64,000 nt of DNA. Source: Isoetes taiwanensis (Eukaryota > Streptophyta > Lycopodiopsida > Isoetales > Isoetaceae). Position 1 is the first letter of the stretch, and every line of letters begins with the position of its first letter. The notes under the pieces were generated by a model. That model was not told where the DNA came from. It ran no database searches and was given only the letters and a program-made list of their open reading frames with translations. The stretch lies in assembly GCA_021234155.1 (NCBI GenBank), contig JAJEKV010000141.1, positions 1,432,356 through 1,496,355 of the forward strand, given 5' to 3'. The translations under genes were made by a program, and so were the position numbers. This document shows, in pieces, positions 54,351-64,000 of the stretch.

Positions 54351-54795
54351 TCAAGCAGCAAGGAGGAGAAAGAAATGACATACCCAGTTGGTAAAGTTGG
54401 TGGCATATTGATTTATTTTTTCATCTGAGGACCACGTGGGGTATAATTCCCGCACCTTCTCCCAGTTGTCGCAGTTGAGGTGAACCATTAGTCGCATTGG
54501 CGGACGAGTGCACAATCTTTTTGGCTGCAAAGCGTTCCAAGAGGTTAATAACAAACATTGGAAAAACGCGTGAGTGTGTAATGTAGGCTTCTTGTTTAAA
54601 TTCTCTCGCATCTCTTCGAGTGAACTGTTTATCAACAACCTTTTGCAGGACCTCACAAACTTTGTCAACATTTTTTAGGCCTTGCATTTCACGCCAGGCC
54701 ATTATACCCATATCCTTTTGCTTTGCGGGATCATTTTTCTTCCTCTTGGAATCCGTTGACTTGCCTTTAGTTTTTAAAGTGCCCTCAGAGAACAT
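54351..54795 (-). CDS. Linker exon of the element B ParB-methyltransferase gene
   Basis: An open frame with FSEGTLKTKGKSTDSKRKKN, a basic stretch, then WREMQGLKNVDKVCEVLQKV and FPMFVINLLERFAAKKI. It lies between the ParB-like and methyltransferase parts on the same strand. No catalytic motif is visible. The 54,800-54,840 and 54,860-54,910 sequence, with a palindrome at 54,868, looks intronic. Confidence 0.45.
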
Positions 54796-54796
54796 G

Positions 54797-55816
54797 TCAA
54801 AAATTTTTTCTTGTAGCTCCCAGACCTAACATAGAAAACAACAAGCATGTTAAAAAAATATTTAAGAGCCATGCGCGCATAGCCAAAGGCGAAGGTCGAG
54901 AGAAAATACTTACACGTCCATGACGGAAAGCTAACTGAAAATAATTATCATATTTTACAAGAGATGCTCTGGCATCTGAGGTGGAGTAAGTTAGGCAGCA
55001 CTCAGTAGCGCACTGTTCTTTTAAGGCCAGGTACAGAGCCTGGTCATCCTTAATATCTTTCTCACCTTGGTGCTCTGAACGGAAGAGTTCATATTCCTTG
55101 TGCATGAATTTAATTTTATCTGTGAAGCTCATACTCATCCGATACTCATTGTCCACGTTGTGGCTCATTGCAAGCAGCTTTGCCTCTGAGTCAGTGACAC
55201 CCACGTAAACAAAGGCAAAGATTTGTGAGAAGCAGTGCTCCTTTGTTTCCTTGTATAGCTGTCTTCTTGCCTTGAAACTGTGGGTGCCCCCTAAAACATA
55301 GTATTTGTAGTTCTCGTCCTCTTCCTTAACAAACAGCTCCTTATCATTGCACTGGGCAGGATCAACTATACATATATGTGGAGCTGTTGCTGCATTCGGC
55401 CTGTCTCTTATTCTTTCTTTCAGTGCAGTTAAGTGGCCACTGTAAATTTTACGGACTTGCAATTGTCTTACACCTTGCTCGTCCTTAGGTGCAAGCTTCA
55501 CACAGTCTACAGAGAGATGCATGATGCCGGGTACACGACATCTCATTTCGATTTCCTCGAGCTTCTTAGATGCCATGTCCTTCTCCTTAATTGCTATCTT
55601 CGTGCCCGGTCCTGACGGCAAAACTTGCTTAAGGGCCTTCCTGGCAGCTTTTGAGAGTGGAGGTTCGGTGGTGGTAACCAGGCCAGCCTTGTAGTAGTTT
55701 CTCTTTCCTTTCTTTTTAGGTGGCTCCTCCTCTTCCTCCTCTACATCCTCCTCTACATCCTCCTCTTCGATTTCCTCTACTTCTTCCTCCTCTTCCACAT
55801 CTTGACCCGGATGCAA
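54797..55816 (-). CDS. ParB-like domain protein of element B
   Basis: The longest clean frame of the element, 339 codons. It starts with an acidic run of Glu and Asp, then PPKKKGKRNYYKAG as a basic stretch. Residues about 115-275 have the layout of a ParB/sulfiredoxin-like N-terminal domain. There is an IYSGHLTALKERI segment, HICIVDP, and YYVLGGTHSFKARRQLYKE at the place of the ParB GERR..A box. It continues with FAFVYVGVTDSEAKLLAMSH and N-x4-RMSMSFTDKIKF. In bacteria and phages such domains are often linked to DNA methyltransferases and bind or cut DNA. The last 50 residues, after YFQLAFRHGRV, run into a probable intron. The GTHS variant instead of GERR makes CTPase activity doubtful. Confidence 0.55.
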   Translation of the reverse strand: MHPGQDVEEEEEVEEIEEEDVEEDVEEEEEEPPKKKGKRNYYKAGLVTTTEPPLSKAARKALKQVLPSGPGTKIAIKEKDMASKKLEEIEMRCRVPGIMHLSVDCVKLAPKDEQGVRQLQVRKIYSGHLTALKERIRDRPNAATAPHICIVDPAQCNDKELFVKEEDENYKYYVLGGTHSFKARRQLYKETKEHCFSQIFAFVYVGVTDSEAKLLAMSHNVDNEYRMSMSFTDKIKFMHKEYELFRSEHQGEKDIKDDQALYLALKEQCATECCLTYSTSDARASLVKYDNYFQLAFRHGRVSIFSRPSPLAMRAWLLNIFLTCLLFSMLGLGATRKNF

Positions 55817-55849
55817 AGTGGCGCCCCGTTGCTTTAGAAAGTGTAAGTT

Positions 55850-56450
55850 TTTGGAGCAGAGGGCATTGCATCTTTCAATAATTTAGGAACAGAGGCACTA
55901 GAAGTTAAAATAGGATCCTTGCACAATAGCAGGTCCTTCAAAATGGTGACAAGATCCTGGAAAGTAACATTCCATTAGCGCAAGAAGAACATTAAAGTTT
56001 TTAGGCTATGCGCGCATAGACAATACCACAATTTTTGCTTTCATTCGGCCTGAATGTAACCCCGCATGTCCTCGGGGAGGCGGCGGTGAGCTTAAAGAAA
56101 TGGGGGTCCACCGAAGTAAACATGTTGAGCCCCTTAGTCGTTGTGGTGCGGTTAATATGATACATACCAGAAGAGCTCGGTATCTATTAAACTGCCACAT
56201 CTCTTGAAGTCTGTCCAACTCTTTGGATTCTTTACCAAACTGTCACAAATGTCTGAGATACAAAAAATGGGCGTCCGCGAGGCTCACGGTTCCTCTAACA
56301 AGTAGCCACTGCTGGTCCTTACAGAAATAGGAACCGTCCTCAGTGATCATGAATGGTGTAGGTGCATCACCCTTCGTTTGATTCTTAGCCTTTGTCGGCT
56401 TCCTCTTCTTGGCAGCCTTGTGGGAGGAGCACGCCCGGGATTTTTCTTGG
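55850..56450 (-). pseudogene. Upstream exons of the ParB-methyltransferase gene
   Basis: Pieces on the minus strand read KKRKPTKAKNQTKGDAPTPF, then FMITEDGSYFCKDQQWLLVR and DRLQEMWQFNRYRALLV. HINRTTTKGLNMFTSVDPHF follows, with shifts between. They precede the ParB-like exon and share its Lys-rich style. A palindrome at 56,007 lies between two of them, probably in an intron. No domain recognised. Confidence 0.4.
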
Positions 56451-57310
56451 TTCTACAAAGAAAAAACATATTAAAAGACCGTTAGAAAAAGCACAAGCGG
56501 ATCTAACATTGGAAAGGCCTATGCGGCGCATGGACAACCATGGCTGAAAAACATTATGCCTATCGCCGCATAGACAATGGCGGGATAAAGGTAAATGCCT
56601 ATGCGGCGCATAGACAAGGGTTGCTAAAAATGTTGGTGCCTATGCGCGCATAGACAATACAAGAAGAGAAAAAACAATATGCCTATGCGCGCAAAAACAA
56701 TAATAAGAAACAAGACAGAATGCCTATGCGCGCATAGACTATGAAAGAAAAAAACACTAAATGCTCTTGCCCAAAGTAGAAATTCGCAAACAAGATGTCC
56801 AAAAGCTAAAAATCAACTATCTTCGACACTAACCAAAAGACCCTAAAGCGGGCTACATTTGGTATAAAATTTCTAACAAGTAATTGAAGCACTCATTTGG
56901 TGAGATGTTTATGTACCTTCCACTGTCATGTTTGGCGGCGCTATGCGAGCGCTATGGAGATGCTCTGATTCGAAGCGGAAGAGCAAATTTCTAGGCGGAG
57001 GTCGAGCGCCTTGGAGTATATCGTCTGTATGTGCAAATGCCTCCATATGTTTTTCGTATTTATATTGTGTTAGGTACTTTGCTTTTTCGTCTATGAATTC
57101 TTGCATATACATCTAGTTTTGGTTCTGCGGGCATTGACTTGTGGAGATAATGTCTAATATTTTGTAATGTTTCTTGGTTGTGTGGCATCTACTTTTCGTA
57201 TTGAAGTATGCGCATATAGACATATTTTATCCCTGTCTATGCGCGCATGGGCAACTAGTGTATATTACGTTTATGCTTGCTTTTCTGCGGCGCATGGGCA
57301 TGTAGACTTT
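56451..57310. other. Divergent central spacer of element B
   Basis: Lies between the outward-pointing genes and holds the densest cluster of palindromes (56,510-56,740). No coding feature is supported; the frames at 56,909-57,116 on both strands overlap each other. Confidence 0.6.
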
Positions 57311-57333
57311 GCAGGTTTGAAGGAGAGGGTTTA

Positions 57334-60300
57334 ATGGCTGAAACAAGTCACTCTTCCTTGTGTGCGGCAATGGAGAGCGGCGGCGAGAGGCGTTTTACTT
57401 CAAGTCCTCTGTTAATGTGGCAATATTGACTCGTGGTCGATTTACAACACACCCACACCCGGTAGGTGACGATGAAGAACACCGATCACGCTTCTCCGGA
57501 TGCTACCTCCTCCACACCATCTCCCTCCCCTTTACACCTACTGCGTGTGTCTACCTCTTTTCAAACTCCATCTCCAAAACACATTTTACAGCATTCGTCC
57601 GTTTTCAAAACACCCTCCCCAGCCCACAATCCACGAAGTATCTTCTCTTCTTCCCCTACTCAAGCGTACTCACTCTATTTTTGATACTCCTTCACCTCTC
57701 CGGGAACTACACGAATCGTTGCAATATATTATAGATTCCGCGGAGGCGTGTCTTTAGCGTCTTCTTTGGCCCTTCTTTAACAGAAAGGGCTTCTGAGGAA
57801 GACCTTCAAGTTCTGAAGAGAAAGTCGAGAACATTATTTGCTGACAGACCTGGCACTTCCGTTGAGGGCGACAAGGCTGATGACCCCGTGTTTGAAGACG
57901 TGCAGTTGGGTAAAAGCATGCTACGGTGTACCACTTTTGGAACCCTCAAAAGTACCTACCTCGGGTACTTTTAAAAGCTGGTACTACGTTTTTTTTCTTT
58001 CCATTAAAATCAATGAAATTTTTGAATTGAGGGTCAATAGCATGTCAATCTATAGTACTAGAGGATAACAATACTACTAATGACTAAAATAAATGAATTA
58101 ACTCTCAAACTTATTGTTTATTGCGGCATTTTTGCAAGTTCCCAGTACCCAGTGTTGGGTACTTTTCTGGGTAGTTTTGTACTACCTAAATAGGTACTTT
58201 AGATGGTACACCTAGCATGCTTTCACCCAGTTACGCACTCTGAAAGACCTACCACTGAGACCTTTGCCTTTCGAAAAAGTCCTGCGGTGAAAACCCGTCT
58301 GGTGATCGCGAAAAGATTTAAGAGGGATCCCACAATAAAAGCTTTTAGAAGCTGTTATGCATGTGGCGATTGATGGGGCTGTCTTACATGAGAAAGAGGG
58401 AGGCTGAATTGCTGTAAAAAAATGCTTCTGATGGGCCTTTACATTTTAGTCTTTAAGGAACATAAGACAACGGTTTTTGTCAATGTCGAAAGGTGATCAA
58501 GAGTTGTACTTGGCATGCGATTGTAAGGCCTGAAGTTGGAGACAATTTTTCATACTATGTTTGAGCAACACGATTGTGCCAACTTGCTTTTAAAAGAATA
58601 CATGCCATTGGAAGTCTTCGCATGTCAAGAGTGCAAAAAAGAGGTTAGACAGGAATCCCGTGCATTGATGACTATTCACACCCAAAGAAAGTTGTCGGTA
58701 TGTCTTGCCTAGAAGCAAAAGCTTGGCTGGTAGGTTTCTTTGACTCTAGCGTGGCGACTTCCAAACAGTCACGTATATCATCAAAATGAGGCGGTATTAC
58801 TAAGAAGGAAGTCTACGGCATGTACAAGGATCTTTTCGAGTTCAAGTCGGAAGTTCATATCCTATTCCTACTTCTTGAGGTTGTGGAAGCAAGAATTTAA
58901 TCTTGTTAGGATTAGAAGAGGCATGATTTTCGGTGTGTACTAGGCTGCTCCACATTAAAGGAAAAAGCGATCAATGGCAAAGGATATTCTAGAAAAAGTA
59001 CGTCCCTTTCGTCTAATCCCTTCTCGTTATACGACTAGAGACATTGTCTTATGCGCCATATACGGCTATTTAGTCTTGAGTTTGTCCATGTGCGCATAGC
59101 AGGTCTTTTTAATCTTGTAGTACTCGCGCTGTGAGTCTCTTCAATCTTGTAGATCGCCCCTTCCCCGGTAGCTCTGCCTATACAAGATAGCCGTCTACAA
59201 AAGCTTTTTGCGATTACGTGGAGCCTTCTTTGTTGCTTCAAAGTTTCTTGTACCGACAAGCTTTGCCTATCTTGGCGCATAGCCGCGGCTACAAAAGCTT
59301 AGCTACAGTTACGTGGAGCCTTACTTGTTGCTTCAAAGTGCTTGACAAGCTTTGCCTATGCGTGCATATACGGCTACAAAAGCTTAGCTGCGATTATGTG
59401 GAGCCTTACTATTGCTTCAAAGGTGCCCGACTAATGTCTTAATTGCGGTCGGATAACTCAAGAGTTGCAAGTTCACGAGAGAGGCTCAAGCCTTGGAGAA
59501 AGAAGCTAGCAAAACATAGAAAGAAATCTTTGGAGGCCACTTTCGAATATATGTATACGTGGTGGTAGGCGGTATGGACCAAAAGAAGACCTCACTTCCC
59601 CATTTTGTAAATGTTCCAAAGGATTTAGATGAATCCGATTTCTTGAGGCTTCATTTGGTTGGGGCGATGATCTTTCATGGTGTTTATGCGGTCGCAGTAT
59701 TTTTGACCTATCAAATACCTGGCCGATCCTAACCTCACGGTGACAATACTAAATAAGATTTTCTTTGGCAAAGGAGAAGGCGCCTCGGTGTTGTACTACG
59801 GTTAGACAATACTACTAGAAAATAAAACCAAGTTTTATTTGCTTATTGCGCTTAATCTTTGGTATTTGGGTATCTTTCGAAAGGTCAAGGTTGGTTTTCT
59901 TACTTGTGGGCCACACCCATGATCGAGATAGACCAAATGTTCAGCAGATTTTTGTGCGGTTGCGAAGGAAAAAAGCATTTTGTCTACACTCCTTGTGCAG
60001 TGTGATTGAGCAAGCTTACAATCCGACTCCAGTTGTCGAAGTGCTTAGCGAGACTTTTGATTTTCGTGAGTTTGTTTTCGGCGTCATGGTGATCTGAGGT
60101 CCTGCTATCCATAAGTTGAATAATTTGACATTTCAACATCATGTAAAATTTTTTCTCAAGGACGGTAAAGCACAACTTCAAGGGAAGTACTTTGTCACCT
60201 CCCAAACTTGGCGCCTGAGGCAGGCCTACAATATTTAAAATATGTTCCTGAAACTAAGGTAATGAGAAGGGCTATTCGGCGACCCCAGCGAAAAGTGCCG

Positions 60301-61119
60301 TAGACTACCTGAGAAAGAACAAGGACAAAAATCCCTTCGTCTCAGCGACCGGCATGGAGAAAAGTATAAGGTCGGGTTTTAAGTACTTCCGATTTGAGGA
60401 GGACAAAAGGCTGGTGGGAGAATTTCTTTTCAATAATGCGGGGATGTAACTAAATCCCTCAACAAAGACATCTCCACGGAAGTTGCTTTTTGTTGGCACG
60501 GTACTCAAGTTCATCCCTTGTTGAGGCGGACCAAAGGAATTGCAAAGGGTTCCGTGTTCTGCAGAAGTACTGAAGTCAACAAGGAACATGATCGTGTAAT
60601 GTACCTCGGAAGTAGACGTGCCTTGAAAAAGAACCAAGGCCAAACTCCGGAAAAACTTGGCGGATTTGTCTAAGGGGATGCTTATAATTTGTACCTTCGA
60701 TTGATGATGTGAAAGGCGTCCTTTACGGATTGCTTTCGGGTTAAGGACATTGTACTCAAAGACAATCTCCCCGGTAGTGAAAGTTCACTGATACGCCACT
60801 AAGGATCTGATCCTTTTGCTGGTGGGTATGATCTGTGATAATTCCTTTCAAGAAGGGCCGGAAAACGATGAATAAGAATCACATGGACAATCTGGACCTG
60901 AACGAAACTCAAGTGCTGGCTTATGATTTTACTCTCAAGGTTGATAACAGGCTACGTGCGACAACAGTTAACTTACTGAAGTCTTTCTGCGAAGATAGTT
61001 CAGACGAAGGTTCCCAGGATGAGGACAGTGTTCCAGCGGTTAGCTCTTCGACCACTTCAAGTGACAATGAGGAGAGTGGCAGCGAAGGGCCGGTGGTGGC
61101 CCGAGTGCGAAGGAGTTGA
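57334..61119 (+). pseudogene. Element B transposase, DUF7869-like DDE/D type
   Basis: An ATG at 57334 (MAETSHSSLC) opens a Ser/Thr/Pro-rich N-terminus with many shifts; FQTPSPKHIL and similar proline-rich runs follow. Later pieces contain FACQECKKEVRQE near 58.6 kb, GGMDQKKTSLP (59,568-59,600), VPKDLDESDFLRLHLVGAMI, LDNTT (59,802 onward), FRKVKVGFLLVGHTHD (to 59,923) and, after a shift, EIDQMFSRF (59,925 onward). The three acidic landmarks match those of element A in order. The last 94 codons (60835-61119) are clean: LDLNETQVLAYDFTLKVDN followed by a Ser/Asp/Glu tail. I infer an RNase H-like transposase. The MITE at 57,908-58,228 interrupts it. Confidence 0.6.
57904..58232. mobile_element. 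MITE copy 2 (321 bp, 4-bp TSD), nested in element B
   Basis: The element is 57908-58228. It starts GGGTAAAAGCATGCTACGGT and ends GCATGCTTTCACCC. AGTT flanks it at 57904-57907 and 58229-58232. It has exactly the same length as copy 1, with the same inner GTACC repeats. Removing it joins PVFEDVQL to RTLKDLPLRPLPF in a continuous frame, so it landed in coding sequence. Confidence 0.88.
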
Positions 61120-61727
61120 CGAGTATAACGACATTCCTAATCCTGCTCTTCTCAAAGGCCGTAAACTTCTTTTATAATCTAAATGTGGGCACATCGTTAC
61201 CTCCTAGTTTTGGCTAGAGTTTTTTGTACATGTTGTACATGTTTTGTACATGCTCGCATAGCTTCTTCCAAGTTTATCCATGTTTTTTCATGTCTTGTAT
61301 AAGCGCCAAATGCTATCAGACATGTTAGTTATGTCTTGTATGTTTTTCTACATGTTGCCTATGCGTGCATAGCACCTTGTGGTTCTTCTTGAGTAATAAC
61401 AAATAGATACGCCTAGATTTGCCAATCTTGCTTTCATTTCTTGTGAAGATTTTAATGGTTCTTTAATTTTGCTAGTTTTCTTGTATTTCCTAGATTTTCT
61501 TAAAAGGTGACTCCAATTTTCAGGCTTGTTTGGGTGCCTACAATTCACAAAACAACAAAAGTTTTCTAATTTTGGACCAAAAAAGGGGTGTCACAAATCA
61601 AAATTGAAACATTGTTTTTTCAATTGACCCCAAAAGTGGCAATTTTAAGTTTTTTAGGGAATCTTTGAAAGATTCCTTTTTGTGGTGCAAACGCAGGTCA
61701 TTAGTGCATTTGCTAGGTCACCTTGTT
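61120..61727. other. Right subterminal region of element B
   Basis: Contains TGTACATG-rich 3' sequence of the transposase gene, palindromes near 61,253 and 61,359, AT-rich sequence, and the right terminal repeat (61694-61727). Confidence 0.6.
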
Positions 61728-61747
61728 TCCTTCGTTTTCGTTTTATC

Positions 61748-61948
61748 GTATCTAATTTGCCCCTAGGATGACGCCAGCTCACTTTCGGTGGCGAATTAGA
61801 TACCTCAGAAGGAGCTTCGAAAAAGGAGTAAGCCCGACATAAAACAAGATCTGGCTGGCTTAGTCTCTTTTGCTTCTCTGTTTTGTGTATCTAAAGTGCC
61901 CCACAGGATGAGATCGCTCGCTCATTTTAGGGGACACTTTAGATATAT
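61748..61948. repeat. Pair of homologous stem-loops
   Basis: GTATCTAATTTGCC (61748-61761) pairs with GGCGAATTAGATAC (61790-61803) with one mismatch. GTATCTAAAGTGCCCC (61887-61902) pairs with GGGGACACTTTAGATAT (61930-61946) with one bulge. The loops share AGGATGA and GCTCA(C/T)TTT, so the two are copies of one structure that has kept pairing while the stem sequence changed. Confidence 0.7.
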
Positions 61949-63555
61949 AAAAGGAGAACATCATAAAAAAGAGTAAAAAGTCCGGAGCTTAGTTAAAAAC
62001 CAAAGCATAGTTACAATCAATTGTGATTCAATTCCGGGTTTTACTTGAGCATGGTGCCGTTTACTAATTCAGGTCTAAGCTGTTCATCTTTGGTGGCAAT
62101 GACTATGTGAGTCCATCTAGCACACCAAAAGGGAATTATTTTCTACCCTCAAAGGTAACCAAGTCTTGTTTGATGCAATTGGGATATGTAGCTTACTTCT
62201 TCATCCCTACTTTGTAGATATAGATGTACAATGTGGTCGAGTTAGGGGACAAGACACTCACACCCCTCCGAAAGCATTAGAACCACGAGATAGAAACTTC
62301 GGGCAAATCGGAAGATGCATCAGGTTCTGGGAAGTCGGACAAATCGGTAGATGTCAACAAATCAGTAGGTGCATCAAGTCAAGCTCCGATGGGTGCTCAA
62401 GCTGGACAAGAATCTGCGAGATCAACGGATGCATTAAGTCATGCTCCACACCAATCTGCCAAATCAGCCGGATGCATCGGGGTTATGATCTGAACAAATC
62501 GTTTCGTGAATGTAAGTCACAAGGTAACTTCCAACCTTTTGTGCCCGTCTTCTTTTAATTTGACCCATATAGTTACCGAATCATTTAAATTTTTGCGGTG
62601 GAAGTGTCTCGGAGAAAAAGCAAGAAGCGGGAATTCCAAGCAAAGACACCTCAAGACATTCTGAAAGCGAAGTTTCCATCCTCGCCGCGAATAGATGCTG
62701 AAGCGAAGTTTCCGCCACGCACCAAGAAATCTTTGAAGCAGAAGTTTCCGAAGCCCGCACCAACTCGTCCATGCGAGAAGACTACAAGGTTAAGCCCAAT
62801 CCCGCTTGTTTTTACTACAATGGAGTTCGGGTAGAAGTTATGACAAGTGAGTCCATACCCTTTGCCAAAGAAGATGATGTTAAGTTGATCACACTTACCG
62901 GAGAACCAAGTGGGTAGTAACTAGACCAGTGGGCGAGTTCATAGATTGGTGCGGTCGGAATTTTCATATAGCACTTTGGTCCACTGCGGGCTCAAAACTT
63001 GAGAGTCATAGTTAAGGGAGCATTGATGAAACACAAGGACAAATTCAAGTTCATATGGAGTCGGGATCATGCGTACCAACACAAATTTATTTAACGATAA
63101 AAAGCCAATTTTTTGAAGCACCTAAAAAAGGTCTGATTTAATTTCGGGTTTCACAAAAGAGCGTGCTTCTCATTGATATTGATGGATACAAAGGGTACCT
63201 CAATGTAAACACCATGATCTGTCCAAGCAATTTGGAGCCACGGCCAGTAGATGGCAATTTCCTCATGAATGATCTAAAGGTTTGGCTTGAGGGGGTTCTT
63301 TGAAGGCGGGGAATGTGCAAAGTTATGTCGAAAGCAACAAAATCTTTGAATATGTTTGACGAGAGTCAAATTTGTATTAATATGATGAAAAAACATAGAA
63401 CTAAAGCCTAGAAATAGTATTATTGTGTATATGATGTAACCTCTCTTGATTTTTAATATAAACAAAGTTTTACTTCAATTGTTCATTTCTTGGCTATTTC
63501 AATGTTCCTCAAGGTTTTCAATGATCTTCCATTTTTTTGAATGTAAACTTACACC
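61949..63555. other. Degenerate coding-like sequence, right flank of element B
   Basis: Plus-strand frames change repeatedly. One around 62,280-62,480 is Ser/Gly/Lys/Asp-rich with DKSVDVNKS. Another near 63,160-63,300 reads SVLLIDIDGYKGYLNVNTMI. These look like decayed parts of the gene whose later exons are below. No function can be assigned. Confidence 0.35.
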
Positions 63556-64000
63556 ACCAGCCACGAGGGCTGCGGTGTTAGGCGCACATCAGACCCAGAA
63601 CACTTGCCACTTGAAGTGTTTAAAGGACAGCAGGAGCCTCTTGTGCTTGATCAAGAGGCAATCAGAATATTGGAGAAAAGTAGGGATTGGTTCAGTCCAT
63701 TTCTTCATGAGGTTAGTAATTTAATATAAACAACTCAGATTTGAAGTCTTACATTTGTTTCTTAAATCATCTTGTTTTACGGACCTTGGACTTTGGCAGG
63801 TGTATGCACCAATTCTGCATCAAGCATGACATGGAACAGAGGTTCCATTTCATGGATCCGCTCATTTACACATTACTGTCGAACGAGCTTGCTTCAAAGG
63901 ACAAACTGTTGAACCCTCAACTTGCAATTTCGGAATGTACCATTCTGCCAGCATGTTATCGGCAGAACTGGACAGTGTATGTCATTGTAGGTCTTGGAGG
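63556..64000 (+). CDS. C-terminal exons of an unrecognised gene, possibly Ulp1/C48-like, partial
   Basis: Exon 63,556-63,711 reads RTSDPEHLPLEVFKGQQEPL and ends EKSRDWFSPFLHE at a GTTAGT donor. After an acceptor at 63,799, MHQFCIKHDMEQRFHFMDPL is followed by IYTLLSNELASKD, and later CTILPACYRQNWTVYVIVG to the window end. The late FMDPLIYTLL ... LP..Y..NWTVYVI layout recalls Ulp1-like cysteine proteases often carried by plant transposons. The expected catalytic His before Trp is Asn here, and the window ends before Asp and Cys. The two exons join with a one-base offset. Confidence in the family is low. Confidence 0.35.

Larger units (their letters stand above)
52750..61372. repeat. Dispersed palindromes of element B, CTATGCGCGCATAG
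   Basis: About 20 copies of a 14-15 bp palindrome, with cores GCGC, GCGGCGC, GGCGC or GCGTGC, occur only inside element B. Examples start near 52750, 54222, 54262, 54304, 54868, 56007, 56519, 56562, 56598, 56639, 56679, 56724, 56940, 57237, 59269, 59356 and 61359. Six of them are clustered at 56,510-56,740 in the divergent spacer; others fall in presumed introns. The flanking trinucleotide is often GAC or GCA. Confidence 0.85.
52518..61731. mobile_element. Element B: 9.2-kb DNA transposon carrying transposase and ParB-methyltransferase genes
   Basis: The element is 52522-61727. Its left end starts AACAAGGTGACCTAGCAAA, and the reverse complement of its right end starts with the same 19 bases. 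Identity continues to at least 34 bp (52522-52555 and 61694-61727) with one difference. TCCT flanks it at 52518-52521 and 61728-61731. A minus-strand gene block (53.3-56.5 kb) and a plus-strand block (57.3-61.1 kb) point outward from a spacer rich in the palindrome CTATGCGCGCATAG. A MITE is nested in the plus-strand gene. The terminal repeats and TSD are clear; the coding parts are broken by shifts. Confidence 0.88.

Noticed and set aside
54421-54829. Frames on the plus strand opposite the ParB-methyltransferase linker
   Set aside because: They are antisense shadows; the minus strand has the charged, helical make-up consistent with the neighbouring exons.
1-64000. tRNA, rRNA or organelle-derived segments
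   Set aside because: I looked for clover-leaf patterns, T-loop motifs and rRNA-like blocks by eye and found none I could support.

Overview
The window looks like nuclear DNA of a land plant with a large, transposon-filled genome. The evidence is a plant-type acyl-lipid desaturase gene with GT-AG introns, a family of secreted glycine-rich proteins, a plant L1-type LINE, a Mutator-like element, a CACTA miniature element, and long AT-rich stretches without genes. The species cannot be named from sequence alone. A gymnosperm or a seed-free plant fits better than a compact angiosperm genome, but that is inference. Most coding segments carry single-base frameshifts or stop codons, so much of the window is decayed or the assembly contains indels.

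Layout. 1-3.0 kb: no convincing gene. 3.05-11.14 kb: one L1-type LINE with a 14-bp target-site duplication (TSD) and poly(A), holding a 138-bp CACTA miniature element. 12.76-13.98 kb: a two-exon beta-class DNA amino-methyltransferase (MTase) pseudogene. 14.3-16.1 kb and 28.15-29.9 kb: two copies of a segmental duplication, each with a minus-strand glycine-rich protein (GRP) gene. 16,148-27,836: an 11.7-kb DNA transposon (element A) inserted into the first copy. 30.7-33.1 kb and 45.3-45.8 kb: further GRP copies on the plus strand. 33.4-37.1 kb: a purine-biased region with no credible gene. 37,462-45,236: a 7.8-kb Mutator-like element (MULE) with an 11-bp TSD, sitting just upstream of the TATA box of one GRP copy. 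46.5-48.8 kb: four exons of a delta-9-type acyl-lipid desaturase, damaged and without its last exon. 50.0-52.1 kb and 61.7-64.0 kb: pieces of one or more unrecognised genes, apparently split by a 9.2-kb DNA transposon (element B, 52,522-61,727). A 321-bp MITE family with 4-bp TSDs occurs at 50,076-50,396 and, nested in element B, at 57,908-58,228.

The most interesting system is elements A and B. Both have terminal inverted repeats (TIRs), 4-bp TSDs and two gene blocks transcribed outward from a central spacer. Both encode a putative DDE/D transposase with the ordered landmarks (K/G)MDQxKT, DN..NK and HTH(E)xID, resembling the DUF7869 group. Both are strewn with an element-specific GC-centred palindrome: AAATTGGGCG..CGCCCAATTT in A and CTATGCGCGCATAG in B. 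Element B also encodes, on the opposite strand, a ParB-like domain protein followed by a beta-class DNA amino-MTase. This MTase is related to the copy at 12.8 kb but has lost the SAM-binding FxGxG motif. A plausible but untested model is that the palindromes are sites for the transposase, the ParB domain or the MTase.
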